From the NCBI RefSeq assembly GCF_000430525.1, contig NZ_AUME01000019.1, positions 1 to 54,438 on the forward strand: a stretch of 54,438 bases of DNA. The letters run 5' to 3'. The notes below the pieces were generated by a model. The model did not search any database. It was not told the origin of the DNA and worked only from the letters and a program-made list of their open reading frames with translations. This DNA comes from Prevotella corporis DSM 18810 = JCM 8529 (GTDB lineage Bacteria > Bacteroidota > Bacteroidia > Bacteroidales > Bacteroidaceae). Numbering within the stretch: position 1 is the first letter of the stretch; each line of letters begins with the position of its first letter. The position numbers and the translations under genes were made by a program. Of this stretch, positions 16,811 through 25,537 are shown one piece after another.

Positions 16811-16928
16811 GTTTTAAACTAAATCGGTCATTAGGATTTCTCAGTGTCGAACGACAAAGAGGAATCCTATAATTTTATGAATAAGGCATATACAAAACTT
16901 TTTTCTAATGACCGATTTGGGTTTAAAA
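16811..16928. repeat. 118-bp nested inverted-repeat element
   Basis: Outer arms: GTTTTAAAC plus AAATCGGTCATTAG (16811-16834) pair with CTAATGACCGATTT plus GTTTAAAAC (16905-16928), interrupted only by 1-2 nt. Inside, AGGATTTCTC (16833-16842) pairs with GAGGAATCCT (16859-16868). It lies between the convergent 107-residue gene and uraA. It could be a bidirectional terminator or a small MITE-like element; no clear target-site duplication is seen. Confidence 0.65.
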
Positions 16929-16946
16929 CGAACAAGATAAGGACCA

Positions 16947-18173
16947 CTATTCGTCGGCTTTGGCATTGCCGTCGTTCTCCTTTTCCTTCGGAAGAAGCAG
17001 ATTGAGCACCATACCCACCATCGCAGACAAGCCGATACCGCTGATGGCAAAGTCGCCCCAACTGAGAACTGCACCACCGATACCCATTGTTAGCGTTACG
17101 GAAATAATGATAGTGTTGCGTGTTATGTTCAAATTCACCTTATGCTGTATCAGGTTCTGAATACCCACCGAGGCGATTGTGCCGAAAAGCAGCAGCATAA
17201 TTCCTCCCAACACAGCAGATGGAATGCTCTGCAAAAGTGCACTCAGTTTGCCTATGACAGAGAAGACAATGGCCGTGGCGGCAGCTATGCGGATGACCTG
17301 CGGATGAGTTATCTTAGTAATACTCATGGCTCCCGTCACCTCACTATAAGTTGTTACAGGAGGGCCGCCGAAGATGCAAGCAGCCAGACATGCCAGTCCA
17401 TCGCCCAACATGGTGCGATGAAGTCCAGGTTCTTTCACAAAATCCTTGTCAGCCACAGCTCCCACGACATAAACATCGCCAATATGCTCAATGACTGGTG
17501 CGATAGCGACAGGTATCATATAGAGAAACGGTTCCCAAGCAAACTGCGGCAGATGGAAATCAGACAGTGCCGGCGGCAAAGCAATCCACGGAGCAGCTGC
17601 CACCTGTGAGAAATCAACATCGCCCATACAGACCGCCACAATGTAGCCAGCCACAATTCCGCAAACTACCGGCACAAGTTTTATGAGTCCTCTCCCTAAC
17701 GACAACACGAGAATTGCCACCGTCAGCGAAATGGCAGCCAGCAGCCAGTTGGTCTTTGCCATATCTACAGCCGATGTCGAGAGCGAAAGTCCGATGAGAA
17801 TAATGACTGGTCCGATGACAATGGGTGGGAAAAGCTTGTCCAACAGTTTTTTGCCTTGCCACTTAATCAGTGCGGACATAATGAAATAAACGAGCGAAAC
17901 GCCAATAATTCCCGCCAAAGCACCTGCTTGCCCCCACTGCTTTGTAGCTGCGATAATGGGCGCTATGAATGCAAAAGAAGAGCCAAGGAAGATTGGAACT
18001 TTACCTTTGGTGACCAAATGGAAAATGAAAGTACCCAAGCCAGCGGTAAACAAAGCCGTAGCCGGGTCGAGACCAACGAGCAATGGTACGAGAACTGTGG
18101 CGCCAAAGGCCACGAATAGGAACTGAACACCCACTACGGTTCGTCTTAATGGAGATAATTTGGTTGTATTCAT
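16947..18173 (-). CDS. uraA: Uracil permease (NCS2 family)
   Basis: A 408-residue membrane transporter with about 14 hydrophobic segments, the usual NCS2 layout, importing uracil with protons. The start PLRRTVVGVQFLFVAFGATVLVP and the FLGSSFAFIAPI motif are typical of UraA; the Glu of IAPVIEHIGD and the GGPPVTTYSEVTGA segment match the substrate-binding helices. It is a single gene with its own -7 box about 50 nt upstream. Xanthine permease is the alternative within the family. Confidence 0.9.
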   Translation of the reverse strand: MNTTKLSPLRRTVVGVQFLFVAFGATVLVPLLVGLDPATALFTAGLGTFIFHLVTKGKVPIFLGSSFAFIAPIIAATKQWGQAGALAGIIGVSLVYFIMSALIKWQGKKLLDKLFPPIVIGPVIILIGLSLSTSAVDMAKTNWLLAAISLTVAILVLSLGRGLIKLVPVVCGIVAGYIVAVCMGDVDFSQVAAAPWIALPPALSDFHLPQFAWEPFLYMIPVAIAPVIEHIGDVYVVGAVADKDFVKEPGLHRTMLGDGLACLAACIFGGPPVTTYSEVTGAMSITKITHPQVIRIAAATAIVFSVIGKLSALLQSIPSAVLGGIMLLLFGTIASVGIQNLIQHKVNLNITRNTIIISVTLTMGIGGAVLSWGDFAISGIGLSAMVGMVLNLLLPKEKENDGNAKADE

Positions 18174-18222
18174 TTTAGATTAAGATTATAAAACGGCTGG
18201 TTGAATCTATCGGTTCTGGCTG

Positions 18223-18230
18223 CAAAATTA
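18223..18230 (-). promoter_or_regulatory. -7 box for uraA
   Basis: On the minus strand TAATTTTG, 49 nt before the uraA ATG. Confidence 0.55.
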
Positions 18231-18328
18231 GTGAAAATTCATCATAAAGTTGTCAATTATCAACCAGAAATATTACTAAAACGATAAAATTGAGAAATGA
18301 TCAGATGAGTTAATCTGCCTTTTTTTCA

Positions 18329-18729
18329 TATCTTTGAACCATGTTCTAATTTGATTACAACTATGTCAGCATTGGCTTCCAACATCACTACCGTGCTGTT
18401 GTTTGTCCTTATGCGGGGCTTCAACCTTACCAGTCATAAAAGTGCGTTAATCAATCTCTTCATAACGATTTTACAGGTCCTTTTCATTGCCCCACCCTTG
18501 CATCTCTTTCCACAACCATTGGCACCAAGCCAGCATTGTCAGGTTGGTGGACTGGAGCATTGCTGAAGACATACCGAAGCCCATTTCCCCGATACTCCTC
18601 ATCATTTTGATGGCTTTCTACAGCTACAACGTACTGGTGAAAATCAAGCAAATTGATGTGATAAAGCACCAATTCACCTACATATCGAACGATAAAGACA
18701 TCAATGCCTGTACTGGTTTTGTTCGATAG
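18329..18729 (+). pseudogene. Probable decayed membrane-protein gene
   Basis: A -7 box TATCTTTG (18329-18336) is followed 5 nt later by ATG TTC TAA, a start that stops at once. Downstream, protein-like stretches appear in shifting frames: a hydrophobic one at about 18351-18510 (VLLFVLMRGFNLTSHKSA), a short one at about 18513-18575 (ALSGWWTGALLKTY) and a third at about 18555-18729 (ILLIILMAFYSYNVLVKIKQ). They read as one membrane protein broken by frameshifts and cut short. The family is not identified; a membrane-anchored phosphoesterase is only a guess. Confidence 0.38.
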
Positions 18730-19164
18730 TCAAGCGAATTGTCTCCCATTTCTGTCAAAGACAAGACGGAAAATTTTAGGACATAAAGTCTAAGAGTACG
18801 CCGATCAGTAGATAATAGATAACGGGAAGTGATGTTGTTAATATGGAATGGCCGACTTGCGACACTATGTCCTATTGGGTTTAAAAACAGCGCAAAAGCT
18901 ACCTTCAATCAAAAGGTAAGCATTCACTCTGCAATAGGTCACCTTTTGCAGCGCAATAGGTCACCTTTTGAAATGCGAAAGCTCAACTTATTGTCGGCAA
19001 GTAGATAATGACTGTCTGGCGACAGAGGAATATCGTCAGGCAGACATCACATTATAATATAGAGCAGAAGGGAATGACCATTTAATTACAGTCGCCAGAG
19101 GAACATCTATCAGGCATGGATTTCCTTTATCAGGCGCAAAATAGAAATAGAGTTGGGCAATCTG
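18730..19164. other. Intergenic region with repeat array B
   Basis: No gene seen. It holds repeat array B and, at 19021-19043 and 19094-19116, two imperfect direct copies of a CAGAGGAAnATCnnTCAGGCA sequence 73 nt apart. Confidence 0.55.
18911..18998. repeat. 22-bp periodic repeat array B (four units)
   Basis: Units begin at 18911, 18933, 18955 and 18977, exactly 22 bp apart. The middle two share AATAGGTCACCTTTTG; the first reads AAAAGGTAAGCATTC and the last GAAAGCTCAACTTATTG. A further AAAAGCTACCTT at 18894 is out of phase. The array lies beyond the 3' end of the FecCD permease gene. Confidence 0.75.
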
Positions 19165-20175
19165 TTATTTGCCCTTCAGCAAAACATAGATGATGACAGG
19201 TGCGCCAATCAATGGTGTCACGGCATTAAGCGGAATTATTCCACCATCGCCTGGCAAATAACAAATAAGGTTGCAAAGAAGTGCTATTAATGAGCCGCAA
19301 AGTATTGTGGCCGGCAATAGCAGCCGATGGTTCTCTGTTGTGAGAATAAGACGTGAAATATGGGGGACGGCAAGTCCAATAAAGGCTATCGGACCGCAAA
19401 AAGCCGTCGTGATGGCAGCCAGCAATCCTGTCACGACCAATAAATAGTTGCGCACCCTACGTGTGTCGATACCCAAACTTTCGGCATATTGAGGCCCAAG
19501 AAGCAAGGCATTCAAGGGCTTAATGAGCAGCAAAGAGCACAACAGCCCTAAAGAGACAATTGAAACAAACAAGGGTATGTGATCCATTGAGACACCACCG
19601 AAGTTGCCTAAGCCCCAAATCATATAGCTTTTCACTCCTTCTTCAGTGGCAAAAAAATTGAGCAGCGAGACGACGGACGAAGACACATATCCGACCATGA
19701 TACCTATTATCAGCAATAAAACGCTGTTTTTGACTATCATGGAGAAAAAGAAAATCAATGCAGTCACGGCCATGGCACCGACAAAGGCTGCGACAAGTAT
19801 GGCCAAGAAGCCTGAAACGGAAAACAACACCGTAGAGACCTTGCCTCCGAGGAGCAGCATGACCAAAGCAACGCCTAAACCCGCCCCTGAATTAATACCG
19901 AAAACATCAGGACCTGCAAGCGGATTACGGAACGCAGTCTGCAACATTAAACCACTAACAGCCAGTGCTCCCCCACAAAAGATAGCTGTCAAAGCCTGGG
20001 GGAGACGGTTTTCCATGACAATGAACCTCCAACTCTCCTTGCCTGCAAAACTACCACGGAATATATTCACGACATCGGCAAAGGGAATCCTCACCGAACC
20101 AATGTAAAGATTCAGGACAAATAAGAGAAAAATGCCCAGAATGAGGGCAGAGCAGATTTGTATTCCCTTTGTCAT
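19165..20175 (-). CDS. FecCD-type iron/cobalamin ABC transporter permease
   Basis: A 336-residue membrane permease of the BtuC/FecCD family with about ten helices. Diagnostic segments are RLPQALTAIFCGGALAVSGLMLQTAFRNPLAGPDVFGINSG near the N-terminus (split here: RLPQALTA, GLMLQ, NPLAGPD) and the coupling region GPIAFIGLAVPHISR. It would import a siderophore, heme or corrinoid with the lipoprotein encoded 16 nt upstream. The usual ATPase gene does not follow: the next 900 bp hold no gene for one. Confidence 0.92.
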   Translation of the reverse strand: MTKGIQICSALILGIFLLFVLNLYIGSVRIPFADVVNIFRGSFAGKESWRFIVMENRLPQALTAIFCGGALAVSGLMLQTAFRNPLAGPDVFGINSGAGLGVALVMLLLGGKVSTVLFSVSGFLAILVAAFVGAMAVTALIFFFSMIVKNSVLLLIIGIMVGYVSSSVVSLLNFFATEEGVKSYMIWGLGNFGGVSMDHIPLFVSIVSLGLLCSLLLIKPLNALLLGPQYAESLGIDTRRVRNYLLVVTGLLAAITTAFCGPIAFIGLAVPHISRLILTTENHRLLLPATILCGSLIALLCNLICYLPGDGGIIPLNAVTPLIGAPVIIYVLLKGK

Positions 20176-20191
20176 TCCCTATAATTCTGAA

Positions 20192-21307
20192 TTACAGTTT
20201 ATGGTAATACCGCAGCTTTCCCTCGTTCAAGTCTGGATGGAAAAGCTGAATCAGGTCGTTCAGCAGCCAGTCTGGGCGCCAACTCACCTCCTCAAAATAA
20301 GGAGTTTTATCAACTGGGCAACCGTATATCTCTCCTGTTTTCATTGGTTTCAAGGCACTATATCCTTGATATTCAGCCAACAGCAAGTTGCGATTCATCG
20401 TTCCATTATAACTCATTATCCAAAAGTCGCTGTCACCAACCTTATCCAGTACCGTCTCGAACGGTAATGCCAGACTTCCGCTATGAGTATCAGCCGAAAA
20501 AGCATACTTGCCATTTGCATCCTTATAGAGTAGTCCCACACTGCTCATCCCACCTGGAACATACCAAACAGAACCTGTTTTGCGGTCAGGAAGCACAGAA
20601 AGTGTCTGCTTCGATTTAACGGCCTTTTTCTTCAAAGCCAGGTAATTCTCCTCAACCTCATTAAACAACGAGTCGGCAGCAGCTTCGCAACCAAAGAGGA
20701 GTCCATAGAACTTCATCCACTCAGCTCGGCCGAGTGCGGAAGTCTCCATGTAATCAGCGCACTCAATAATCGGTATCTTGACCTCATCGAGTTTTCCATA
20801 ACCTCCGCTATTCTCAAAGGGAGAGAGCAAGAGTGCATCGGGTTTCATATCAATAATCTTTTCGATATCGGGCTTCATGCCATCACCACAATCCACAATT
20901 TTCTTCGACCTTAAACGAGCTTGCACATCGGGGATGAGCATGTATTTAGCATCAGCAACACCTGCTATCACCTTTTGATTCCCCAGCATTTCCATCAGAT
21001 TGGCATGTGCCGTACCAAAAAAGACGCCCCGCTCCATCGGAATCTGAATCACGGTTCCATCATCAGGTACCTTCGCATCTGACCCTTTCTGTACAAGATA
21101 ATAAGTATGCAACACATTACCCGCTTTCCATGGGTCTGCCAAACTGACCTTGATATAATCAGCTTGTTGTTCCACACTGATATTCTTGGCATACTTGAAA
21201 GTGACTGCACTCGAAGTGTTCTGGGTTGAAGATGTGCCTTTCCTGTTATTATTGCAACCACAAAACACCAACAATAAAAAGAGATACGTAAAGAGTTGTT
21301 TAAGCAT
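20192..21307 (-). CDS. ABC transporter substrate-binding lipoprotein (iron/cobalamin type)
   Basis: A 371-residue periplasmic binding protein of the BtuF/FepB class. It begins with a lipoprotein signal (hydrophobic LFTYLFLLLVF then CGCNNN), followed by a Ser/Thr-rich linker and two lobes joined by a long helix (about residues 215-235). Motifs such as VIAGVADAKYM and MKPDALLLSPFE fit the PF01497-type fold. It heads the operon with the permease. Ligand unknown. Confidence 0.88.
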   Translation of the reverse strand: MLKQLFTYLFLLLVFCGCNNNRKGTSSTQNTSSAVTFKYAKNISVEQQADYIKVSLADPWKAGNVLHTYYLVQKGSDAKVPDDGTVIQIPMERGVFFGTAHANLMEMLGNQKVIAGVADAKYMLIPDVQARLRSKKIVDCGDGMKPDIEKIIDMKPDALLLSPFENSGGYGKLDEVKIPIIECADYMETSALGRAEWMKFYGLLFGCEAAADSLFNEVEENYLALKKKAVKSKQTLSVLPDRKTGSVWYVPGGMSSVGLLYKDANGKYAFSADTHSGSLALPFETVLDKVGDSDFWIMSYNGTMNRNLLLAEYQGYSALKPMKTGEIYGCPVDKTPYFEEVSWRPDWLLNDLIQLFHPDLNEGKLRYYHKL

Positions 21308-21327
21308 AGCGTAAAAAAAATTTTATG

Positions 21328-21335
21328 CAAAAGTA
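21328..21335 (-). promoter_or_regulatory. -7 box for binding-protein/permease operon
   Basis: On the minus strand TACTTTTG, 20 nt before the lipoprotein ATG. The divergent DASS gene has a near match TAATTTAG at 21378-21385. Confidence 0.5.
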
Positions 21336-21442
21336 CAAAAAAAGAATTAATTTTTGCACTTTTAGTTTTTTTTTTAGTAATTTAGCAACCACTTTGAAGA
21401 AACACTGGGACTAATTAATTTAAACACAATATTATTTATACC

Positions 21443-22909
21443 ATGTCAGAAAAAAAATTAACGGGACTCACCAACCAAATTGAGAAGAAAAAGGTTTGGG
21501 AGTTAATTGCTATTATCATCGTCACGGCCATCGTATGGAATTTGCCGACATCAGCATTCGGAATTGATGGCTTGACAGTAGTTCAACAGCGCATCATTGC
21601 AACTTTTGTGTTTGCAACATTATCTTGGTTGACAGAATGTATCCCAGCATGGGCAACATCGCTCTCCATCATTACAATCATGTGTACTACTGTGTCTCAA
21701 AACTCTTTCAAACTCTTCAAGGGTGATGACATAGGTGAGCTATTGGACTCAGAAGAGATTATGGCCTCATTTGCTGATCCTATCATTATGCTCTTCCTCG
21801 CTGGATTCATTCTCGCCATCGCAGCATCAAAGTCGGGACTGGACACTTTGCTCGCAAAGAACCTTATTCGACCATTTGGCAACAAGAGCGAAAATGTATT
21901 GTTGGGATTCCTCATGATTACAGGTCTATTCTCAATGTTCATTTCAAACACCGCCACAGCTGCATTGATGCTAACCTTCCTTGCTCCAGTATTTGCGGCT
22001 CTTCCAAGCAACGAGCGAGGACGGGTGGCACTCACCATGTCAATTCCATTGGCAGCCAATCTCGGAGGTATGGGAACACCGATAGGTACGCCTCCTAACC
22101 TCATCGCACAAAAATACCTCAACGACCCCGCTGGTCTGAACATGAATGTGGATTTCCTCCATTGGATGGTCTTTATGTTCCCATTGGTGATCGTGCTTCT
22201 GTTTATCTGCTGGAGAGTACTTGTTAAATACTTCCCGTTCACCCAAAAGACCATACATTTGGAAATCACAGGTGAGATTCACCGAGGTTGGCGTATGTGG
22301 GTGGTTATGGCAACATTCATCGCCACAATTCTTCTCTGGGTCATTCCAAAGAGCGTGACTGGTATCGACACCAACACTGTTTCCATGATTCCAATGGGAG
22401 TATTTGCTGTAACGGGTGTCATCACAGCCAAGGACTTGCAGAAAATTGACTGGAGTGTCATCTGGATGGTGGCCGGAGGATTTGCCATTGGACTGGGAAT
22501 GAATGGGACAGGACTTGCCGATGCAGCCATAGAAAGTATTCCATTCGGCAAATGGAGCCCTGTAATCATCCTCATCATCTCAGGACTCATCTGTTATTTC
22601 CTCTCAAACTTCATTTCAAATACCGCCACAGCTGCATTGTTGGTACCTATCCTCGCTGTTGTTTGCCGTGGTATGGGCGACAAACTTGACTCTATCGGTG
22701 GAACAAGTACCATCATCATTGGTATTGCTGTTGCTGCATCTACAGCTATGTGCTTGCCTATTTCTACTCCACCAAATGCCATTGCATACTCTACTGGTTT
22801 GGTAGAACAGAAAGACATGTTGAAGACAGGTCTCACTTGCGGAATCATTTCACTGGTATTGGGCTATGCACTGCTCTTCCTCATTGGTCAAATTCATTTC
22901 CTTGGATAA
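21443..22909 (+). CDS. DASS/SLC13 family anion symporter
   Basis: A 488-residue sodium-coupled transporter for di- or tricarboxylates, or possibly sulfate. Two copies of the family's Ser-Asn-Thr motif are present, each in FISNTATAAL, which mark the paired re-entrant loops that bind Na+ and the carboxylate, as in VcINDY. Other family segments are LTECIPAWATSL and GTPIGTPPNLIA. About eleven helices are predicted. It is a single gene, divergent from the ABC operon and followed by a strong terminator at 23103-23136. The exact substrate is not determined. Confidence 0.9.
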   Translation: MSEKKLTGLTNQIEKKKVWELIAIIIVTAIVWNLPTSAFGIDGLTVVQQRIIATFVFATLSWLTECIPAWATSLSIITIMCTTVSQNSFKLFKGDDIGELLDSEEIMASFADPIIMLFLAGFILAIAASKSGLDTLLAKNLIRPFGNKSENVLLGFLMITGLFSMFISNTATAALMLTFLAPVFAALPSNERGRVALTMSIPLAANLGGMGTPIGTPPNLIAQKYLNDPAGLNMNVDFLHWMVFMFPLVIVLLFICWRVLVKYFPFTQKTIHLEITGEIHRGWRMWVVMATFIATILLWVIPKSVTGIDTNTVSMIPMGVFAVTGVITAKDLQKIDWSVIWMVAGGFAIGLGMNGTGLADAAIESIPFGKWSPVIILIISGLICYFLSNFISNTATAALLVPILAVVCRGMGDKLDSIGGTSTIIIGIAVAASTAMCLPISTPPNAIAYSTGLVEQKDMLKTGLTCGIISLVLGYALLFLIGQIHFLG

Positions 22910-23005
22910 TGCAAGAAATTCAAATTCAGAATTATAGAGCAATGAAAGCCAATATGATAAAAGTGTGATACTATACCTAAGAAGGGGATAATATTGGACA
23001 AAAGT

Positions 23006-23068
23006 AAATTTGGTGTAATGGACATTTGGTAGGCTGAAAAAGTTCTAATTGTCCATTACGCCAGATAT
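23006..23068. repeat. 19-nt inverted repeat downstream of DASS gene
   Basis: Left arm 23006-23024 and right arm 23050-23068 pair at 16 of 19 positions with a perfect core GTAATGGACA / TGTCCATTAC; the loop is 25 nt. No T run follows. It lies between the transporter stop and its terminator. Confidence 0.6.
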
Positions 23069-23102
23069 TGTTGTAATATCCATCAGCCCAAATAGCTACT
23101 GC

Positions 23103-23136
23103 GGGACAGTACCAGACTCACACTACTGTCCCTTTT
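23103..23136 (+). terminator. Terminator of DASS transporter gene
   Basis: GGGACAGTA and TACTGTCCC form a perfect 9-bp stem with a 12-nt loop, followed by TTTT. Confidence 0.8.
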
Positions 23137-23252
23137 ATCGCATAATTTTGTTAACCATTTACAATGGCAAAGATAATGCAAAGTTTATAAAGAGATAAAT
23201 AATTATCCTCTATTATTTAGACGTGGACTGCAGGTCGCCAATGGTTTGACAC

Positions 23253-23825
23253 CTACAGCGGAAAGACCAGATGTTTCATGGCATGCCCTCCCCATTCATT
23301 GTCGTTAACATACTCGAAGCCTACTCTTTTGTATAGTTTTTCGGCTTTCGGGTTATTCTTGTCCACCAGCAAGCCAGTAGGAAGATTCAAATTCCTACCC
23401 TTTTCTATGGTTGCCTTGAGAAGTTGGCTTGCAATACCCAGCCCACGACAGTCCTTATCAACACAAAGCGAATCGATATAGAGTTCCCCTGCCTGAGTCT
23501 CATCTGGAATTTCCGAGAAATCTCTTCCAAATGATTGTCTTACCCCATCTACAAAGGCCTTTCGTAAGTCACGAAGCATTCCTCCATCATAGCTTATACA
23601 CATGCCTACAATTTCATTCCTATCGTTTTTAGCTACCAAAGTGTTACGATATGAATATTGAGTCTTTTCACTCTCTACGAGCTCTTTCATCAGGTCAAAG
23701 AAGTCATCCAAAGAGTGTTCCTTACCAGCAAACCATTGACAACACTCGTGATTCATGGCTTCCATTGTCATGCGGGCAATGGTTGTTGATTGTTCTATCC
23801 GTGCGTTTTCGATTGTTATTCTCAT
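23253..23825 (-). CDS. GNAT family N-acetyltransferase
   Basis: A 190-residue acetyltransferase that would transfer acetyl from acetyl-CoA to an amine on an unknown target. The acetyl-CoA loop is in CRGLGIASQLL (motif A) and the NPKAEKLYKRVGFEYV block is the typical C-terminal GNAT motif B. The start at MRITIENARI (23825) is chosen because a perfect -7 box lies 5 nt upstream at 23830-23837; an upstream in-frame ATG at 23852 would lie before the promoter. Confidence 0.85.
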   Translation of the reverse strand: MRITIENARIEQSTTIARMTMEAMNHECCQWFAGKEHSLDDFFDLMKELVESEKTQYSYRNTLVAKNDRNEIVGMCISYDGGMLRDLRKAFVDGVRQSFGRDFSEIPDETQAGELYIDSLCVDKDCRGLGIASQLLKATIEKGRNLNLPTGLLVDKNNPKAEKLYKRVGFEYVNDNEWGGHAMKHLVFPL

Positions 23826-23829
23826 AATG

Positions 23830-23837
23830 CAAAGGTA
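23830..23837 (-). promoter_or_regulatory. -7 box for acetyltransferase, deciding its start
   Basis: On the minus strand TACCTTTG, ending 4 nt before the ATG at 23825. It implies a leaderless or near-leaderless transcript and rules out the longer reading frame. Confidence 0.6.
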
Positions 23838-23979
23838 CGGATTTTTAATCATTTAAAGGCAATAGCCCCGTTTATATTCTTTTACCAATAGGTTGACAAC
23901 GTGACTATCTGAGATTTTACTCCTTTTATAGAATATTCCTTATTAATGAAACAGGTGTGATGAATGAAACATTGTCTTT

Positions 23980-25464
23980 CTACTTTTTCAAGTCGGTATA
24001 AGAAGAGAGCAACCTCATCAATCTATTTTCGATATGCGTAACTCCCCCTTCAACATCCGATTCTATATTCAGCGGAAGCACGGGATCGTGGAGCGACTGA
24101 CGGAGCAGAAACCATCCTCTTTCACCAGCTGACGTACAGGCAACGCGTATGCCCTCATGATTGGGAGCAACGATTTCCCATCCCTCCTGACTGGAGGCAG
24201 CTGTCTGCAAATCCTCAAGAACTCTCTGCCCGTAGGCCTTGAAATCGGCATTTGTAATCTTGAATCTTATTTCTTTGCTCTCTTCTGGTTGTCGTAAGTC
24301 GGAAATGAGGTCTTGGAGCTCTTTCCCCTCAGTCCTGAGTCGGGCGGCCTCAATGATGAGTTTTGCCACGAGATAGGCACCGTCATCCAAAAAATAATTC
24401 TCTCGAAGAGCAGCATGCCCTGATGTCTCGATGGCGAGCCACGATTCCTTCCCAGCCTTATTCAAACGCAACGACTCGTTGATGACGTTCTTATATCCAC
24501 GGCGGAAACGATGATGGATGCCCTTGCGGTTGGCAATAAATTCTGCGAGTCCGTCGGAAGTGACAGAGTCGGTGACGATAGTGCTGCCTGGATGTTCACG
24601 AAGAATCACCGTTGCGATGAGCGCAATGAGCGCATTTCGGTTGATTGGCTCACCCGTTCTGTCAACGATGGCCGAGCGATCCACATCAGTGTCAAAAATA
24701 ATGCCAAGATCGGCTTTGTTATCCGTCACCGCCTTGCAGATTGAGGCCATGGCTTGCTTATCCTCTGGATTAGGAACATGGTTGGGGAAGTGCCCATCGG
24801 GGTCGAGAAACTGACTACCTGTAGTGTCGGCACCAAGGCAATCAAGTACCTTGTGGGCAAAGAAACCTCCCGCACCATTGCCGGCATCGACAATTATCTT
24901 CATGCCTTTCAACGGCTGTTCGCCCATTCCGACACCGTTTCGGATATAATCGACAAGCATCTGACTGTAAATATCCATAAATTCAACTTGCTCCACATCG
25001 CCCTTAACGTCGTCTCCTGTTTCAAAATACTGTGGTGCCAACTCCAATATACGTGCTATGTCAGCCTTGTCGAGACCTCCATCAGCGGTAAAGAACTTCA
25101 ATCCATTGCGATTCCATGGCAAATGGCTCGCCGTCACCATCACCGCACCATCCACTTGCAGGTTTTTGTCTATCGTTGACATGAACATTGCTGGAGTCGA
25201 TGCCATGCCAAAATCCATTACTTTCGCACCAATGCCCGATGCACCCTCAGCAAATGCCTGGCGAAGGGCAGGACTTGAGAGACGTGAGTCGCTTCCCACG
25301 GCTACGGTCTGTTTCCTCTCGCCTTTTCTCTCATTGAGCCAGGCCACGAAAGCCTTGGCTATAGCCCTCGTTACGCCGTCGGTAAGGTTAACATGCTCAC
25401 CCTCTATTCCCTCAAGTGCAATGCCCCGAATGTCTGAACCATTCTGCAATTTCTTCCAATCCAT
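23980..25464 (-). CDS. Phosphoglucomutase/phosphomannomutase family protein
   Basis: A 494-residue alpha-D-phosphohexomutase that interconverts hexose 1- and 6-phosphates. Domain 1 carries the phosphoserine loop TASHLPW (about residue 110), domain 2 the Mg2+ loop DTDVDRSA, domain 3 the sugar loop ETSGHAA, and domain 4 the phosphate-binding region near GERGWFLLRQS. The length is normal for ManB/Pgm enzymes. Whether it prefers glucose or mannose cannot be told. It has its own -7 box at 25509-25516. Confidence 0.92.
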   Translation of the reverse strand: MDWKKLQNGSDIRGIALEGIEGEHVNLTDGVTRAIAKAFVAWLNERKGERKQTVAVGSDSRLSSPALRQAFAEGASGIGAKVMDFGMASTPAMFMSTIDKNLQVDGAVMVTASHLPWNRNGLKFFTADGGLDKADIARILELAPQYFETGDDVKGDVEQVEFMDIYSQMLVDYIRNGVGMGEQPLKGMKIIVDAGNGAGGFFAHKVLDCLGADTTGSQFLDPDGHFPNHVPNPEDKQAMASICKAVTDNKADLGIIFDTDVDRSAIVDRTGEPINRNALIALIATVILREHPGSTIVTDSVTSDGLAEFIANRKGIHHRFRRGYKNVINESLRLNKAGKESWLAIETSGHAALRENYFLDDGAYLVAKLIIEAARLRTEGKELQDLISDLRQPEESKEIRFKITNADFKAYGQRVLEDLQTAASSQEGWEIVAPNHEGIRVACTSAGERGWFLLRQSLHDPVLPLNIESDVEGGVTHIENRLMRLLSSYTDLKK

Positions 25465-25508
25465 TGTATTATGTTACTTTTCTAATATTGTTTGCGCTAT
25501 AACAGTTG

Positions 25509-25516
25509 CAAAGTTA
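25509..25516 (-). promoter_or_regulatory. -7 box for phosphohexomutase
   Basis: On the minus strand TAACTTTG, 44 nt before the ATG. Confidence 0.55.
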
Positions 25517-25537
25517 GTAAAAAGTTTTGAGAATAAG

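Larger units (their letters stand above)
22910..23252. other. Convergent intergenic region with two hairpins
   Basis: No gene seen. It holds the long inverted repeat at 23006-23068, the terminator at 23103-23136 and about 110 bp of AT-rich sequence without visible features. Confidence 0.6.

Noticed and set aside
23133..23252. Small gene between the DASS terminator and the acetyltransferase
   Set aside because: No frame with a plausible start, promoter or composition was found on either strand.
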